Below are positions 25,134-34,109 of a DNA stretch of 64,000 bases, one piece after another. How positions within the stretch are numbered: the stretch's first letter is position 1; each line of letters starts with the position of its first letter. The notes under the pieces are model-generated. The model was not told the origin of the DNA, made no database searches, and saw only the letters and a list, made by a program, of their open reading frames with translations. Source of the DNA: Leifsonia soli. GTDB lineage: Bacteria; Actinomycetota; Actinomycetes; Actinomycetales; Microbacteriaceae. A program made the translations under genes and the position numbers. The stretch lies in NCBI RefSeq assembly GCF_013408745.1, contig NZ_JACCBJ010000001.1, forward strand, positions 3,853,148-3,917,147, read 5' to 3'.

Positions 25134-26150
25134 GTGAGCGAGAACGCCCCCACTCTGTCCGACGTCGCGGCGCACGCCGGCGTCTCCCTGGCGACCGCGT
25201 CCCGCGCGCTCAACGGCAGCACGCGGACGGTCAACCCCGCGCTGCAGGAGCGGGTGCTCGCGTCAGCCAGCGCGCTCGGGTACAGCCCCAACATCCAGGC
25301 GCAGGCCGTCGCACGGGGCACCAGCAACGTCGTCGCTCTCGTCGTCGGCGATATCGCCGATCCCTACTTCGCCTCCATCGCGTCCGGTGTCATCCGCGTG
25401 GCGGACGAGCGCGGGCTCATCGTCACGATCACGGCGACGGGGCCGTACGCAGGCGAGGCGTCCGTCGCCCGCGAGCAGGCGGCGCTGACCGCGCTCCGCG
25501 GACAGCGCCCGCGCGCGGTCGTCCTCGCCGGAAGCCGCGTGGTCCGCCGGGTCGCCGGCAACGACGCCGTCCCGGGCGCCGCCGATCCGCTCGGGGGCGC
25601 CGGCGCGAACGTCGCCGTCATCGGCGGGGGAGCCCCGGAGCACCGGTCGATCGCCGTCGACAATCACGGCGGGGCGGCCGCGCTCGCTCACGAGCTCCTG
25701 GCGCTGGGCTATGGCGACTTCGCCGTGGTGGCCGGCCCCGAGGAGCTCGTGACGGTCCGCGACCGCGTCGACGGTTTCCGGTCGGTCGTGCCATCGGCCG
25801 CGGTCGCCCACGCCGAGTTCTCCCGTGCGGGCGGCCACAGCGCGATGGCCGAGCTGCTCCGGTCCGGTGCGCGGCCCGAGTGCGTGTTCGCGGTGAGCGA
25901 CGTGATGGCGATCGGCGCCATGGCCGCCCTCCGGGAGGCGGGGATCGCGCCGGGCGAGCAGATCGCGGTGGCGGGATTCGACGACATCCCGCTCGTCGCC
26001 GACGTCACCCCTGCCCTCACCTCGGTGTCGCTGCCGCTCGCCGAGATCGGAGCCCGCGCGCTCGAACTCGCGCTCGCGGAGGAGCCGGCCGCGGACCTGC
26101 CGCCGGTCTCCGCCGAGGTGCGCGTGCGCGCATCCACTCCGCGGCGCTGA
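25134..26150 (+). CDS. LacI-family transcriptional regulator
   Basis: A 338-residue repressor, paralogous to its neighbour at 24074 (shared TASR, NGS-x-RTV, YSPN-x-QAQ/IARGTS patterns). HTH at about residues 7-25; effector domain with VDGFR and VAGFDDIPLV. The start GTG 25134 is preceded by TAGGTT (25122-25127) ending 6 nt upstream, again a leaderless arrangement, with only 31 bp between the two genes. The effector domain carries an unusual Gly/Ala/Pro-rich insert (around VPGAADPLGGAGANV). It converges on the permease gene at 26163 with only 12 bp between the stops. Confidence 0.92.
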   Translation: MSENAPTLSDVAAHAGVSLATASRALNGSTRTVNPALQERVLASASALGYSPNIQAQAVARGTSNVVALVVGDIADPYFASIASGVIRVADERGLIVTITATGPYAGEASVAREQAALTALRGQRPRAVVLAGSRVVRRVAGNDAVPGAADPLGGAGANVAVIGGGAPEHRSIAVDNHGGAAALAHELLALGYGDFAVVAGPEELVTVRDRVDGFRSVVPSAAVAHAEFSRAGGHSAMAELLRSGARPECVFAVSDVMAIGAMAALREAGIAPGEQIAVAGFDDIPLVADVTPALTSVSLPLAEIGARALELALAEEPAADLPPVSAEVRVRASTPRR

Positions 26151-26162
26151 CGTCGCGGCGGC

Positions 26163-27086
26163 TCAGAGCTTGACGCCGCCCGAGATGAGGTCGATCTTCC
26201 AGTACCGCTGGAGCGACAGGAAGAGGACGGCCAGCGGCACGATCGACACCAGGACGCCCGCGATCACGATCGAGTACTGCGCCGCCTGACCGCCGGTGAT
26301 GATCATCAGGCCGTACAGGCCCAGCGTCAGCGGGTAGAGCTGGTCGTTGTTGATCATCACGAAGGGGAGCAGGAAGTTGTTCCAGATCCCGATGAACTGC
26401 AGGAGGAAGACCGTCACCAGCGCCGGCATCATCAGCCGCGACCCGACCGACCAGAAGATGCGCCACTCGCTCCCGCCGTCGATCCGGGCGGCCTCCATGA
26501 TCTCGTCGGGGACGGACGCCTCCGCGTAGATCTTGCACAGGTAGATCGCGAACGGCGAGACCAGCTGCGGGAGGATGACGGAGGCGTAGGTGTTGGTCAT
26601 CCCGAACTTCGCCAGCAGCAGGAACTGCGGGATGGCGAGCATGATCTGGGGGAGCAGCACGGCGGCGACGATCAGCCGGAAGATCCACTTCGACCCGGTG
26701 AACGCGTACTTGCCGAGGGCGTAGCCGGCCGCGCCGGCGATGACGGTGGACAGCACGCCGCCGCCGACGGCGTAGATCACCGAGTTCAGCGCCCACCGGC
26801 CGAAGATGCCGTTGTTGTACGTGAACAGGGCCTGCATGTTGGTCCAGAAGCCGCCGGTGAACGACGGGACGAAGGACGGCGTCGAGAACAGCTCGTCGTT
26901 GGTCTTGGTGGAGGCGATCACGATCCAGAGCACCGGGAGCACGCAGTACAGCGCCCCGACGATGAGGATGAGGGTCGGGACGATGTGGAGACCCGACCGC
27001 GTGCGCAGCGGAGTCCGGGCGACGGTCCGCCGGGGCGCCTCGCCGGTCGGCGGCCCGTCGGGCGTTCGTACGGTCGCGGTGGTCAT
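26163..27086 (-). CDS. Carbohydrate ABC transporter permease (CUT1, MalG-like)
   Basis: A 307-residue membrane subunit of a CUT1 sugar importer. After about 30 polar residues there are six helices, with the ATPase-docking EAA loop reading EIMEAARIDGGSEWRIFW. The C-terminus YWKIDLISGGVKL is characteristic of the MalG side. Its start overlaps the stop of the MalF-like gene by 4 bp. No ATPase is encoded here; CUT1 importers in actinobacteria commonly share an MsiK-type ATPase encoded elsewhere. It is the last gene of the minus-strand operon that begins at 31931. Confidence 0.95.
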   Translation of the reverse strand: MTTATVRTPDGPPTGEAPRRTVARTPLRTRSGLHIVPTLILIVGALYCVLPVLWIVIASTKTNDELFSTPSFVPSFTGGFWTNMQALFTYNNGIFGRWALNSVIYAVGGGVLSTVIAGAAGYALGKYAFTGSKWIFRLIVAAVLLPQIMLAIPQFLLLAKFGMTNTYASVILPQLVSPFAIYLCKIYAEASVPDEIMEAARIDGGSEWRIFWSVGSRLMMPALVTVFLLQFIGIWNNFLLPFVMINNDQLYPLTLGLYGLMIITGGQAAQYSIVIAGVLVSIVPLAVLFLSLQRYWKIDLISGGVKL

Positions 27087-27997
27087 CGGGTCTCCCTCCG
27101 GGCGAAGCGCCGGCCGATCAGGTTGACGATCACCGTGGCGGCGACGGTCATGACGATGAGGATGAACGAGGTGGCGGCGCCCTCGTAGATGCTGTTGTTC
27201 ACGAACGCGTCGGTGTAGACGCGCATCAGGGGCACCCAGGTGGAGGAGATGGCGTTCGCGAGCGGCTTCAGGGTCGTCGGCTCGTTGAACAGCTGCAAAG
27301 CGCCGATGACCGAGAACAGCGCGACCATGGTGATGGCCGGGGCGATCAGAGGCAGCTTGATGCGCAGGGCGATCTGCAGCTCGCTCGCGCCGTCGAGCTC
27401 AGCCGCCTCGAACAGCTCCTTGGGGAGGCTGCGGACCGCGGTGTAGATGATCACCATGTTGAAGCCGACGACTCCCCAGACCGCCACGTTCGCGACGGAG
27501 AAGAAGATTCCGGTGCTGCCGAAGTAGTCGATGAACCGGCCGCCGATCGGGCTGGTCGCCGGGAGGTACATGAAGCCCCAGAGCAACGACGCGACGACGC
27601 CGGGCACCGCGTATGGCAGGAAAATCGCCAGTCGGGTCACGCCGACGAGGCGGGCGCGCTTGGCATCGAGACAGAGGGCGAAGGTCGTGGCCAGCACGAC
27701 GGTCAGCGGCACGCCGATCAGGGCGATCAGCAGCATCCTCCCGAGGCTCGCCCAGAACTCCGGGTCGGTGAGCGTCGTCACGTAGTTGGCGAAGCCGGCG
27801 AAGACCTCGGTCGGATCGCCGCCGCCGAGGAGCCCGCCGCCCACCTTCAGCTGCAGGAAGCTGAGGATCACCGCGTACACGCCCGGCGCGACCGTGAACA
27901 GCAGCAGCAGGATGACGGCGGGGGCGACGAGGAACACGGGCAGCAGGGTGCGCCTGCGGCGGGGTCGACGGGCGGTGCCGGCTCCGATGACGGCCAT
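27083..27997 (-). CDS. Carbohydrate ABC transporter permease (CUT1, MalF-like)
   Basis: A 304-residue membrane subunit. An Arg-rich N-terminus (RRPRRRR) precedes six helices; the EAA loop reads ELFEAAELDGASELQIALRI. The ATG at 27997 is chosen for the AGGAGA ribosome site 7-8 nt upstream; longer frames run back into the binding-protein gene. It pairs with the MalG-like subunit encoded 4 bp into its stop and with the lipoprotein encoded upstream. A strong stem-loop (28033-28069) separates it from the binding-protein gene. Confidence 0.95.
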   Translation of the reverse strand: MAVIGAGTARRPRRRRTLLPVFLVAPAVILLLLFTVAPGVYAVILSFLQLKVGGGLLGGGDPTEVFAGFANYVTTLTDPEFWASLGRMLLIALIGVPLTVVLATTFALCLDAKRARLVGVTRLAIFLPYAVPGVVASLLWGFMYLPATSPIGGRFIDYFGSTGIFFSVANVAVWGVVGFNMVIIYTAVRSLPKELFEAAELDGASELQIALRIKLPLIAPAITMVALFSVIGALQLFNEPTTLKPLANAISSTWVPLMRVYTDAFVNNSIYEGAATSFILIVMTVAATVIVNLIGRRFARRETR

Positions 27998-28032
27998 GGG
28001 CGTTTCTCCTGTTCGGTGGATGCGGTCGGGGT

Positions 28033-28069
28033 CCGGCGGGGGCGACGCGGGGGTCGCCGCCCCCGCCGG
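28033..28069 (-). terminator. Stem-loop between binding-protein and permease genes
   Basis: Perfect 12-nt arms (28033-28044 and 28058-28069) around a 13-nt loop, in the 83-bp gap behind the binding-protein stop (28081). No U-tract is visible on the minus strand. It probably sets a higher level of binding protein than permease by protecting the upstream mRNA or attenuating transcription. Confidence 0.65.
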
Positions 28070-28080
28070 GGTGAGAACGG

Positions 28081-29397
28081 TCAGCCCGTGACCTTGAACC
28101 CGATCTTCTTCATGTCGGACACCGTGCTCGACTGCATCGTCTCGAGGGCCGCGGCGAGCGACGTCTTGTTCTGCAGGGCGTCCCCGAAGGCGTTCGAGTA
28201 GGAGTCGAACGTCACGTTGGCGTTCGGTCCCCAGATGTCGAACGTGCGGACGCCCTTGGCGAGGGTGCCCATCAGCGAGTAGTAGTCCGGCTGGTTCGAC
28301 ATGAACGGCGGCGGGGTCTTCAGCTCGGGAGCCGACTGGTTCGACAGACTCGCCGGGAAGACCTGGACGTTCTTGATCAGCGACGCGACGCCTTCCTTGG
28401 AGGAGTTCATCCACTTCACGAACTTCGCGGCCTCGGCGGGGTGCTTCGAGTTGGCCGTCACGGCCTCGGTCTCGCCGCCCCAGATGCCGACGGTGTCGTC
28501 TCCGGCCGTCCAGGCGGGCAGGGGAGCCGCGACCCACTTGCCCGCGGTGTCCTTGGCGATCGACGGCAGCTGGTTGGGCGCCCACTGCGCGCTGACCCAG
28601 CCGACGAGGGTGCCGTTGTTCATGTCGGTGTTCCACTGCGCGGACCAGTTCGGCTCCGGGCTGACGACGCCCTGGTTGACGAGCCCGCTCCAGTAGTCGG
28701 CCACCTTCTTGGAGGCGGCGTCGTTGATCGCGACCGTCCACTCGTCACCGGAGGCCTTCCACCAGTCGGCGCCCGCCTGCTGGGCGAGGCCGGCGAACCA
28801 GCCGGGGTCGGCGGCGGTGAAGTTGCCGATGAACTTCGACGGGTCGGCGGCTTGGATCTTCGCCGCATCCGCCGCGTACTCGTCCCAGGTCGTGGGCGCC
28901 GTCAGGCCGAGCGAGTCCCAGATGTCCTTCCGGTAGAAGAACACCATCGGGCAGACGTTCTGCGGCACGCCGTACGTCTTGCCCTCGAACTGCACCTGCG
29001 CCAGCGTCGACTTCGAGAAGTCGCCGGAGAGATCCCCGACGTACGTGTCGATCGGAATGACGACCTTGTTGGCGATCAGGGCAGGGAGCGCCTGATACTC
29101 CACCTCGGTGACGTCCGGGTTCGTGCCGGCCTTGTTGTTGGTGATGAGCTTGTTGTACAGGGTGTACCCGGTGCCGGACGGCTTGGTCAGCTTGACCTGG
29201 ATGTCCGGGTTGGCCTTGTTCCACTCGTCGACGACGGCCTGCATGCCGCCGTCCCAGTTGACGTAGGACAGGGTGACCGTGCCGCCGGAGGACGACGAGG
29301 TCCCTCCTCCGGAGCTCGAGCAGCCGGTCAGGACCGTGGCCGCGGCGGCGGCCACGCCGACCACCGCGCCGATGGTCCTCAGCGTTGACTTCCTCAC
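28081..29397 (-). CDS. Sugar-binding lipoprotein (CUT1, family 1)
   Basis: A 438-residue extracellular binding protein for the adjacent MalFG-type permeases. The GTG at 29397 is preferred: AAGGAG lies 9 nt upstream, whereas the ATG at 29406 directly abuts that ribosome site. The signal peptide ends in a lipobox at Cys26 (LTGC), followed by a Ser/Gly linker. Family features include VEYQALPALI and the GVPQNVCPMVFFYRKDIWDSLGL segment typical of sugar-binding proteins. The ligand is unknown; the operon also encodes an aldehyde dehydrogenase and a hydroxyacid dehydrogenase rather than a glycosidase, which suggests a monosaccharide or sugar acid. Confidence 0.93.
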   Translation of the reverse strand: MRKSTLRTIGAVVGVAAAAATVLTGCSSSGGGTSSSSGGTVTLSYVNWDGGMQAVVDEWNKANPDIQVKLTKPSGTGYTLYNKLITNNKAGTNPDVTEVEYQALPALIANKVVIPIDTYVGDLSGDFSKSTLAQVQFEGKTYGVPQNVCPMVFFYRKDIWDSLGLTAPTTWDEYAADAAKIQAADPSKFIGNFTAADPGWFAGLAQQAGADWWKASGDEWTVAINDAASKKVADYWSGLVNQGVVSPEPNWSAQWNTDMNNGTLVGWVSAQWAPNQLPSIAKDTAGKWVAAPLPAWTAGDDTVGIWGGETEAVTANSKHPAEAAKFVKWMNSSKEGVASLIKNVQVFPASLSNQSAPELKTPPPFMSNQPDYYSLMGTLAKGVRTFDIWGPNANVTFDSYSNAFGDALQNKTSLAAALETMQSSTVSDMKKIGFKVTG

Positions 29398-29452
29398 TGT
29401 GTGCATCTCCTTCGATGATTCGTGGTGCGTTCTCGTGGTGCGTCGGGTGGGT

Positions 29453-30874
29453 TCAGCCCTCGGCCCATGCGGGGTAGCGCACGGGGGTGGTCTGGATGCC
29501 GATCCACTGCCGATGGGTGAAGCCGGCGAGCTGTCCCTCGCCGCCGTGGCGGGCGTACCCGTCGTTGACATGGACCTCGTTGCTCTTCACCTGTTCCGCG
29601 AACGCGAGTCCGCGCATCGGGTCGCCGGTGAAGACGGAGTTCATGAGCGTGCGGTGCCTGTTGACGAGGGCGAGTGCCTCCGCCTCACTGTCGACGACGG
29701 TGATCGGCATCACCGGGCCGAAGATCTCCTCCGTGAACACCGGCATGTCGGGGGTGACGCCGGTGAGGACGGTGGGCTGGTAGAAGAGGCCGTCGTGATC
29801 GCCGCCGACTGCCACCGTGGCGCCGGCCGCGATGGAGGGACGGACCAGGCCGTCCGCGAACCGGCGCAGCTGGGTCTCGCTGATGATCGGCCCGAGGTCG
29901 ACGTCGTCGCGCAGCGGGTCGCCGACCCGGAGCGCGCGCACGCGCTCGACGACGGCGTCGGTGAACGCGGCGGCGACATCCCGGTGCACGATGTGACGCC
30001 CGGCGGTGATGCAGGTCTGGCCCTGGTACCAGAGCGACGACCACACGGCGCAGCTCGCCGCCTGGTCGATGTCGGCGTCGTCGAGCACCACGAAGGCGTT
30101 GTCCCCGCCCAGCTCGGTGGCGACCGGGCGGAAGGATCGCGCCGCGAAGTTGGCGATCTGGTGGCCGACCTCGAACGAGCCGGTGAAGTGGATGAGGTCG
30201 AGGTCCGGGTGCTCGCTGAGCGTGCGGCCCGTGGTCGGCCCGTCACCCGGGACGACCGCGAAGACGCCGGCCGGGACGCCGGCGGCCAGGGCGGCCTCCG
30301 CGAGGATCTGGCCCCCGGCGATCGGGGTCAGCTCGGCGGGCTTCAGCACGACGGCGTTGCCGTACGCCAGCCCCGGGGCGAGCGCGCGCATGGCGAGGCT
30401 CATGGGGTAGTTCCAGGGAACGATCAGTCCGATGACGCCGAGGGGGACGGCGCGCGAGAGCGACAGCTTGCCCGACTTGTAGGGCGGCAGGATGCTCCCC
30501 GCGTTCTCGGTGAGCTGTGTCGCAGAGTTCTCGAGCTGCGTGATCGACTGCCCGAGCTCCTCCTCCGCCTTCTCGAGGGTGCCGCCGGTCTCGCGGATGA
30601 GCAGGGTGAGCAGCTCGTCGCGCCGGTTCTCCAGCTCGGCGGCGAACCGGCGGATGATCGCGGAGCGCGTGTTGGCATCCACCTGCGCCCAGCCGGGCTG
30701 GGCGCGCCGGGCCGCTGCGACGGCCCGGTCGACCTGCGCGGGGGAGGCGTTGCCGTACGTGCCGAACGGCACGCCGGCCGATTTGTCGAGCACGGGGATG
30801 CCGTCGCCGGCCTCCGGCCGTTCGAACCGGCCGTCGATGAACACCTGGACGTCGTAGTCGCGGAGCTCGCGCAT
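29453..30874 (-). CDS. Aldehyde dehydrogenase
   Basis: A 473-residue NAD(P)-dependent aldehyde dehydrogenase. The ATG at 30874 follows AGGAGG by 8 nt. Visible motifs: PWNYPMSLA, FTGSFEVG (cofactor), catalytic Glu in ELGGDN and Cys in GQTCITAG, and EEIFGPV near the C-terminus. It lies between a 2-hydroxyacid dehydrogenase and a sugar-binding protein, so it probably oxidises a sugar-derived aldehyde (for example glycolaldehyde, lactaldehyde or a semialdehyde). It differs clearly from the GabD2-type enzyme at 22092. Confidence 0.93.
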   Translation of the reverse strand: MRELRDYDVQVFIDGRFERPEAGDGIPVLDKSAGVPFGTYGNASPAQVDRAVAAARRAQPGWAQVDANTRSAIIRRFAAELENRRDELLTLLIRETGGTLEKAEEELGQSITQLENSATQLTENAGSILPPYKSGKLSLSRAVPLGVIGLIVPWNYPMSLAMRALAPGLAYGNAVVLKPAELTPIAGGQILAEAALAAGVPAGVFAVVPGDGPTTGRTLSEHPDLDLIHFTGSFEVGHQIANFAARSFRPVATELGGDNAFVVLDDADIDQAASCAVWSSLWYQGQTCITAGRHIVHRDVAAAFTDAVVERVRALRVGDPLRDDVDLGPIISETQLRRFADGLVRPSIAAGATVAVGGDHDGLFYQPTVLTGVTPDMPVFTEEIFGPVMPITVVDSEAEALALVNRHRTLMNSVFTGDPMRGLAFAEQVKSNEVHVNDGYARHGGEGQLAGFTHRQWIGIQTTPVRYPAWAEG

Positions 30875-30920
30875 GGGGGATGCCTCCTGGATGGAAGGGG
30901 TGGTGGGTACGGTGACAGTC

Positions 30921-31931
30921 TCAGGCAACGGCGATCAGAGCTTCCTTCGTGACGGGATGTTCGGCCGGCTCGCCGGCGACGAATCGTTCGATCTCGTGCC
31001 GGGCGCACTCGCCGAGCCGACGGACCTCGGTGCCCAGCGCACCCGCGACGTGGGGTGTGAGCACGACGCCCGGCAGCGACCGCAGCGGGTGCCCGGCGGG
31101 GAGCGGCTCCGGCTCGGTCACGTCGAGGACGGCGCGCAGACCGCGGTCGCGGACCGCATCCATGAGGGCGTCCTGGTCGACGATCGGGGCGCGGGCGGTG
31201 TTGATCAGGGTGGCGCCGTCCGGCAGCAGGGCGAGCTGCGCTGCTCCGACCATCCCGACCGTCTCGGGCAGCAGCGGCGCGTGCACGCTGACGATGCTCG
31301 ATCCGGCGAACAGGTCGTCGAGGCTCACGGCCCGTGCTCGATCGAGCACGGGATCGCCCTGGCGCACCTGCGGGTCGTACAGCAGCACGTCGATGTCGAA
31401 CGGCTCGAGCAGCTCGATCACACGGCGGCCGACGCGGGAGGCGCCGATGATGCCGACGGTCCGGCGGAAGTTGCCGATCGCCGGGTCCGCCTCCCGCTCG
31501 TAGAGGGCCGGGTCGGTCGCGTATCCGCGGATGTAGTCCGGAACGCCCTTCCCGGCCAGCAGGATCATCGCGAGCGTGTACTCGGCGACGGGATAGGCGT
31601 TGGCGTTGGCCGCGCTGGTGACGAGCACTCCGCGATCCCACGCGGCGTCGTCGATGTGGCCCTTCACCGTGCCCGCGGCGTGGACGATGGCGCGCAGCCG
31701 GGGCATGCGGTCGAGCTCCGCCGGCCCGATGTGCGGCGCGCCCCATCCCGTGACGAGGATCTCCACGCTGTCGAGCAGCCCGGCGGGCGCGGCGGCGAAG
31801 TCGGTGACGGTGACGGTGGGGTCCAGCGCGACGATCGCCCGGAGGGCGGCGAGGTCGTCGGACGAGAACAGCAGAGCCGGCAGGTCCGGTCGCATGGCGA
31901 AGGCGGCGACGGGCGTACTCGCTGCGGTCAT
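30921..31931 (-). CDS. D-isomer-specific 2-hydroxyacid dehydrogenase
   Basis: A 336-residue NAD-dependent dehydrogenase. The ATG at 31931 has GAGGAG 6 nt upstream. The cofactor motif is GIIGASRVGRR, a known variant of GxGxxG; the catalytic triad is visible as Arg in NTARAPIVD, Glu in DVTEPEPL and His in LTPHVAGA. Family members reduce glyoxylate, hydroxypyruvate or other 2-keto acids. It is the first gene after the three-operator promoter at 31961-32020. A glycerate kinase is encoded at 37635, so reduction of hydroxypyruvate to glycerate is an attractive but unproven role. Confidence 0.92.
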   Translation of the reverse strand: MTAASTPVAAFAMRPDLPALLFSSDDLAALRAIVALDPTVTVTDFAAAPAGLLDSVEILVTGWGAPHIGPAELDRMPRLRAIVHAAGTVKGHIDDAAWDRGVLVTSAANANAYPVAEYTLAMILLAGKGVPDYIRGYATDPALYEREADPAIGNFRRTVGIIGASRVGRRVIELLEPFDIDVLLYDPQVRQGDPVLDRARAVSLDDLFAGSSIVSVHAPLLPETVGMVGAAQLALLPDGATLINTARAPIVDQDALMDAVRDRGLRAVLDVTEPEPLPAGHPLRSLPGVVLTPHVAGALGTEVRRLGECARHEIERFVAGEPAEHPVTKEALIAVA

Positions 31932-31960
31932 CGTCGACTCCTCGGGTGGGGCGGTGGTCC

Positions 31961-32020
31961 GGATTGCGCATTCCCAGAATGCGCATTCCCAATAATGCGC
32001 ATCCCGGGTCGCCGCGTCAA
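31961..32020 (-). promoter_or_regulatory. Promoter with triple LacI-type operator array
   Basis: On the minus strand TTGACG (32015-32020) and CATTAT (31992-31997) are spaced 17 bp, a credible promoter for the operon starting at 31931. Three head-to-tail copies of a TGCGCA-centred site lie at 31961-31975, 31976-31990 and 31992-32005, with core spacings of 15 and 16 bp. The upstream copy covers the -10 and the others lie at and after the transcription start, an arrangement suited to tight repression. The same site occurs at 24029 in front of a LacI gene. Confidence 0.7.
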
Positions 32021-32049
32021 GCACGAATTTCGGAGAGCCTCCTGCCGGC

Positions 32050-32712
32050 TCAGGACACGAGTCGGCGCACCGCCCGGCGGAGGATCTCGCGGTGGGTCTC
32101 GGCGTCGTAGGAGGCGGCGTCGTGGCCGAGAGCGTCATAGAAGATCGTCGCCGGGCCGTACTCGCGCTCCCACATCAGCGGGTGCTCGGCGCCGTCGTGC
32201 TCGTGGGACGCGAGCGGGACCACATCCGGCTGCACCCGCAGGTCGGTGTACCGCTCGTCCGTCACCGTGAAGTCGTCGAGCCCCGCCACGATGGGGCTGC
32301 GGTCGGCGTGAACGTGGATGCGCGCCGGCCCGTAGTCGGGGTGGAACGTCGTGCCGCGCACCCAGACGCCACCGAGGATGCCCTCCCACTCGGGGATCCC
32401 GCGCAGCGACGTCGATGTGACGTGCGACACCAGCAACGGGTTCCCGGCGGCGAGGTAGGCGAGCAGGCCGTCGCGGCCCCGGCGTTCGCCCTCCGGGTCC
32501 GGCGTCCCGGTGAGCGCCGGGTCGCCGATGTTGAGCACGAGCAGGTCGGGCGCATCGGTCGTCAGCGAGGCCATGCGCGCATCCACCTCTCCGGAGATCT
32601 CGACGTCGAGTCCCTCGTCGCGGAGGATCCCGGCCAGCCTCTCGGAGGTCTCGGCGAAGGGATGCCACGGGTCGGCGTACCGGCCGGCGCCGCTCAGGAT
32701 CAGTGCTCGCAT
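32050..32712 (-). CDS. ThuA-like domain protein
   Basis: A 220-residue ThuA-family protein. The ATG at 32712 is preceded by GGAGG at 5 nt; a GTG one codon upstream sits too close to that site. It begins ALILSGAGRYADPWHPF and carries LLAYLAAGNPLLVSHVTSTSL where the fold's elbow would be, plus a typical ThuA end (GPATIFYDALGHDAASYD). It differs from the ThuA proteins at 5217 and 54804, so the window holds three distinct subtypes. It lies just upstream of the operator-controlled hydroxyacid dehydrogenase operon and divergent from the MFS gene. Confidence 0.85.
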   Translation of the reverse strand: MRALILSGAGRYADPWHPFAETSERLAGILRDEGLDVEISGEVDARMASLTTDAPDLLVLNIGDPALTGTPDPEGERRGRDGLLAYLAAGNPLLVSHVTSTSLRGIPEWEGILGGVWVRGTTFHPDYGPARIHVHADRSPIVAGLDDFTVTDERYTDLRVQPDVVPLASHEHDGAEHPLMWEREYGPATIFYDALGHDAASYDAETHREILRRAVRRLVS

Positions 32713-32733
32713 CACAACCTCCGTCGGTGCGGG

Positions 32734-32782
32734 TTGACACCCGCGAAGCGGGGTCTATCGTAACGCGATGGTAAGCGCTTTC
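32734..32782 (+). promoter_or_regulatory. Promoter and LacI-type operator of the MFS gene
   Basis: TTGACA (32734-32739) and TATCGT (32756-32761), spaced 16 bp, form a promoter. GGTAAGCGCTTTC (32770-32782), a classic LacI-family site centred on GCGC, lies at the start of the transcript. The identical 13-mer occurs at 34288 downstream of the next promoter, so the MFS gene and the Gfo/Idh operon probably share one LacI repressor. Confidence 0.7.
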
Positions 32783-32821
32783 TCGCGCGCGTGCCGATCA
32801 CCGTCGATCGGAAGGGAACCT

Positions 32822-34105
32822 GTGTCCGACACTGCTATCGTCTCCACCCGCCTGAACCCCGACCAGCGCAACGCGTTCATCGCGTCGCTTCTCGGCTGGA
32901 TGATGGACGCCTTCGACTACTTCATCATCGTGCTCGTGTACGCCGAGATCGGCGCCGAGTTCCACGTCCCGCTCGAGCAGATGGCGTACCTCACCACCGT
33001 CACCCTGATCATGCGTCCCGTCGGCGCCTACCTGTTCGGGCTCTGGGCCGACCGGGTCGGCCGTCGCATCCCGCTCATGGTCGACGTGTGCTTCTACTCG
33101 GTGGCCGGATTCCTGTGCGCGTTCGCCCCCAACTTCACCGTGCTGTTCATCCTGCGACTGCTGTACGGCATCGGGATGGGCGGCGAGTGGGGCCTCGGCG
33201 CCGCCTTGACGATGGAGAAGGTGCCGCGCACCCGCCGAGGCTTCTACTCCGGCATCCTGCAGGCGGGCTACTCCGCCGGCTACCTGCTGGCGTCGCTGGC
33301 CTTCCTGCTGGTTCACTCGGTGTTCGGGCTGAACTGGCGCTGGATGTTCGCGCTCAGCATCCTGCCCGCTCTGATCACGCTCATCATCCGCTCGCGCGTG
33401 AAGGAGTCGGAGGTGTGGGAGAACACCCGCGAGAAGATGCGGAAGGCCGACACCTCCATCCGCCGGGTGTTCTTCGACGGGAAGGTGCTGCGCCGGTTCG
33501 TCTACCTCGTGCTGCTGATGGCGGCCTTCAACTGGATGAGCCACGGCACGCAGGACATCTACCCGACCTTCCTGAAGTCCACCGAGAACGGAGGGGCGGG
33601 ACTGGATGCGGCGACGGCCGGCTGGATCGCCGTCGTCTACAACATCGGTGCGATCGTCGGCTGCATCGTGCTCGGCTCGCTGTCGGACCGCTGGGGACGC
33701 AAGGCGACGATCATCCTCGGGGCGGCGCTGACCATCCCGATCATCCCGATCTTCGCCTTCTCGCCGACGGCGGGGCTGCTGTGCCTCGGCTCCGCGCTCA
33801 TCCAGTTCACGACGCAGGGCGCCTGGGGCGCCATCCCGGCGCACCTGAACGAGATGTCGCCGAATGCCATCCGCGGCTTCTACCCGGGCGTGACGTACCA
33901 GCTGGGCAACGTGATCGCGGCATTCAACCTGCCCATCCAGCAGGCGCTCGCCCCGCAGCTCGGCTACGGCTGGGCGATGGCGTCGACGGTCGGCATCGCG
34001 GCGATCGCGGTCATCCTGCTGACCGCCTTCGGCAAGCAGGCCCACGCCATCGACTTCGTCGCGGCGGACGCCGCCCCGGCAGTCGAGCCGGCCCCTCGCG
34101 GCTGA
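32822..34105 (+). CDS. MFS transporter (sialate/carboxylate:H+ symporter-like)
   Basis: A 427-residue twelve-helix transporter. The GTG at 32822 follows GGAAGGGA; upstream in-frame codons would extend into the operator. It has the MFS loop motifs WADRVGRR (between helices 2 and 3) and LSDRWGRK (between helices 8 and 9), and the GWMMDAFDYFIIVLVYAEI opening typical of the NanT/JEN1-like SHS group, whose members move sialic acid, lactate or related organic acids with protons. A sugar acid or small carboxylate is therefore the likely cargo. It shares an operator motif with the Gfo/Idh operon behind it. Confidence 0.9.
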   Translation: MSDTAIVSTRLNPDQRNAFIASLLGWMMDAFDYFIIVLVYAEIGAEFHVPLEQMAYLTTVTLIMRPVGAYLFGLWADRVGRRIPLMVDVCFYSVAGFLCAFAPNFTVLFILRLLYGIGMGGEWGLGAALTMEKVPRTRRGFYSGILQAGYSAGYLLASLAFLLVHSVFGLNWRWMFALSILPALITLIIRSRVKESEVWENTREKMRKADTSIRRVFFDGKVLRRFVYLVLLMAAFNWMSHGTQDIYPTFLKSTENGGAGLDAATAGWIAVVYNIGAIVGCIVLGSLSDRWGRKATIILGAALTIPIIPIFAFSPTAGLLCLGSALIQFTTQGAWGAIPAHLNEMSPNAIRGFYPGVTYQLGNVIAAFNLPIQQALAPQLGYGWAMASTVGIAAIAVILLTAFGKQAHAIDFVAADAAPAVEPAPRG

Positions 34106-34109
34106 CGTC

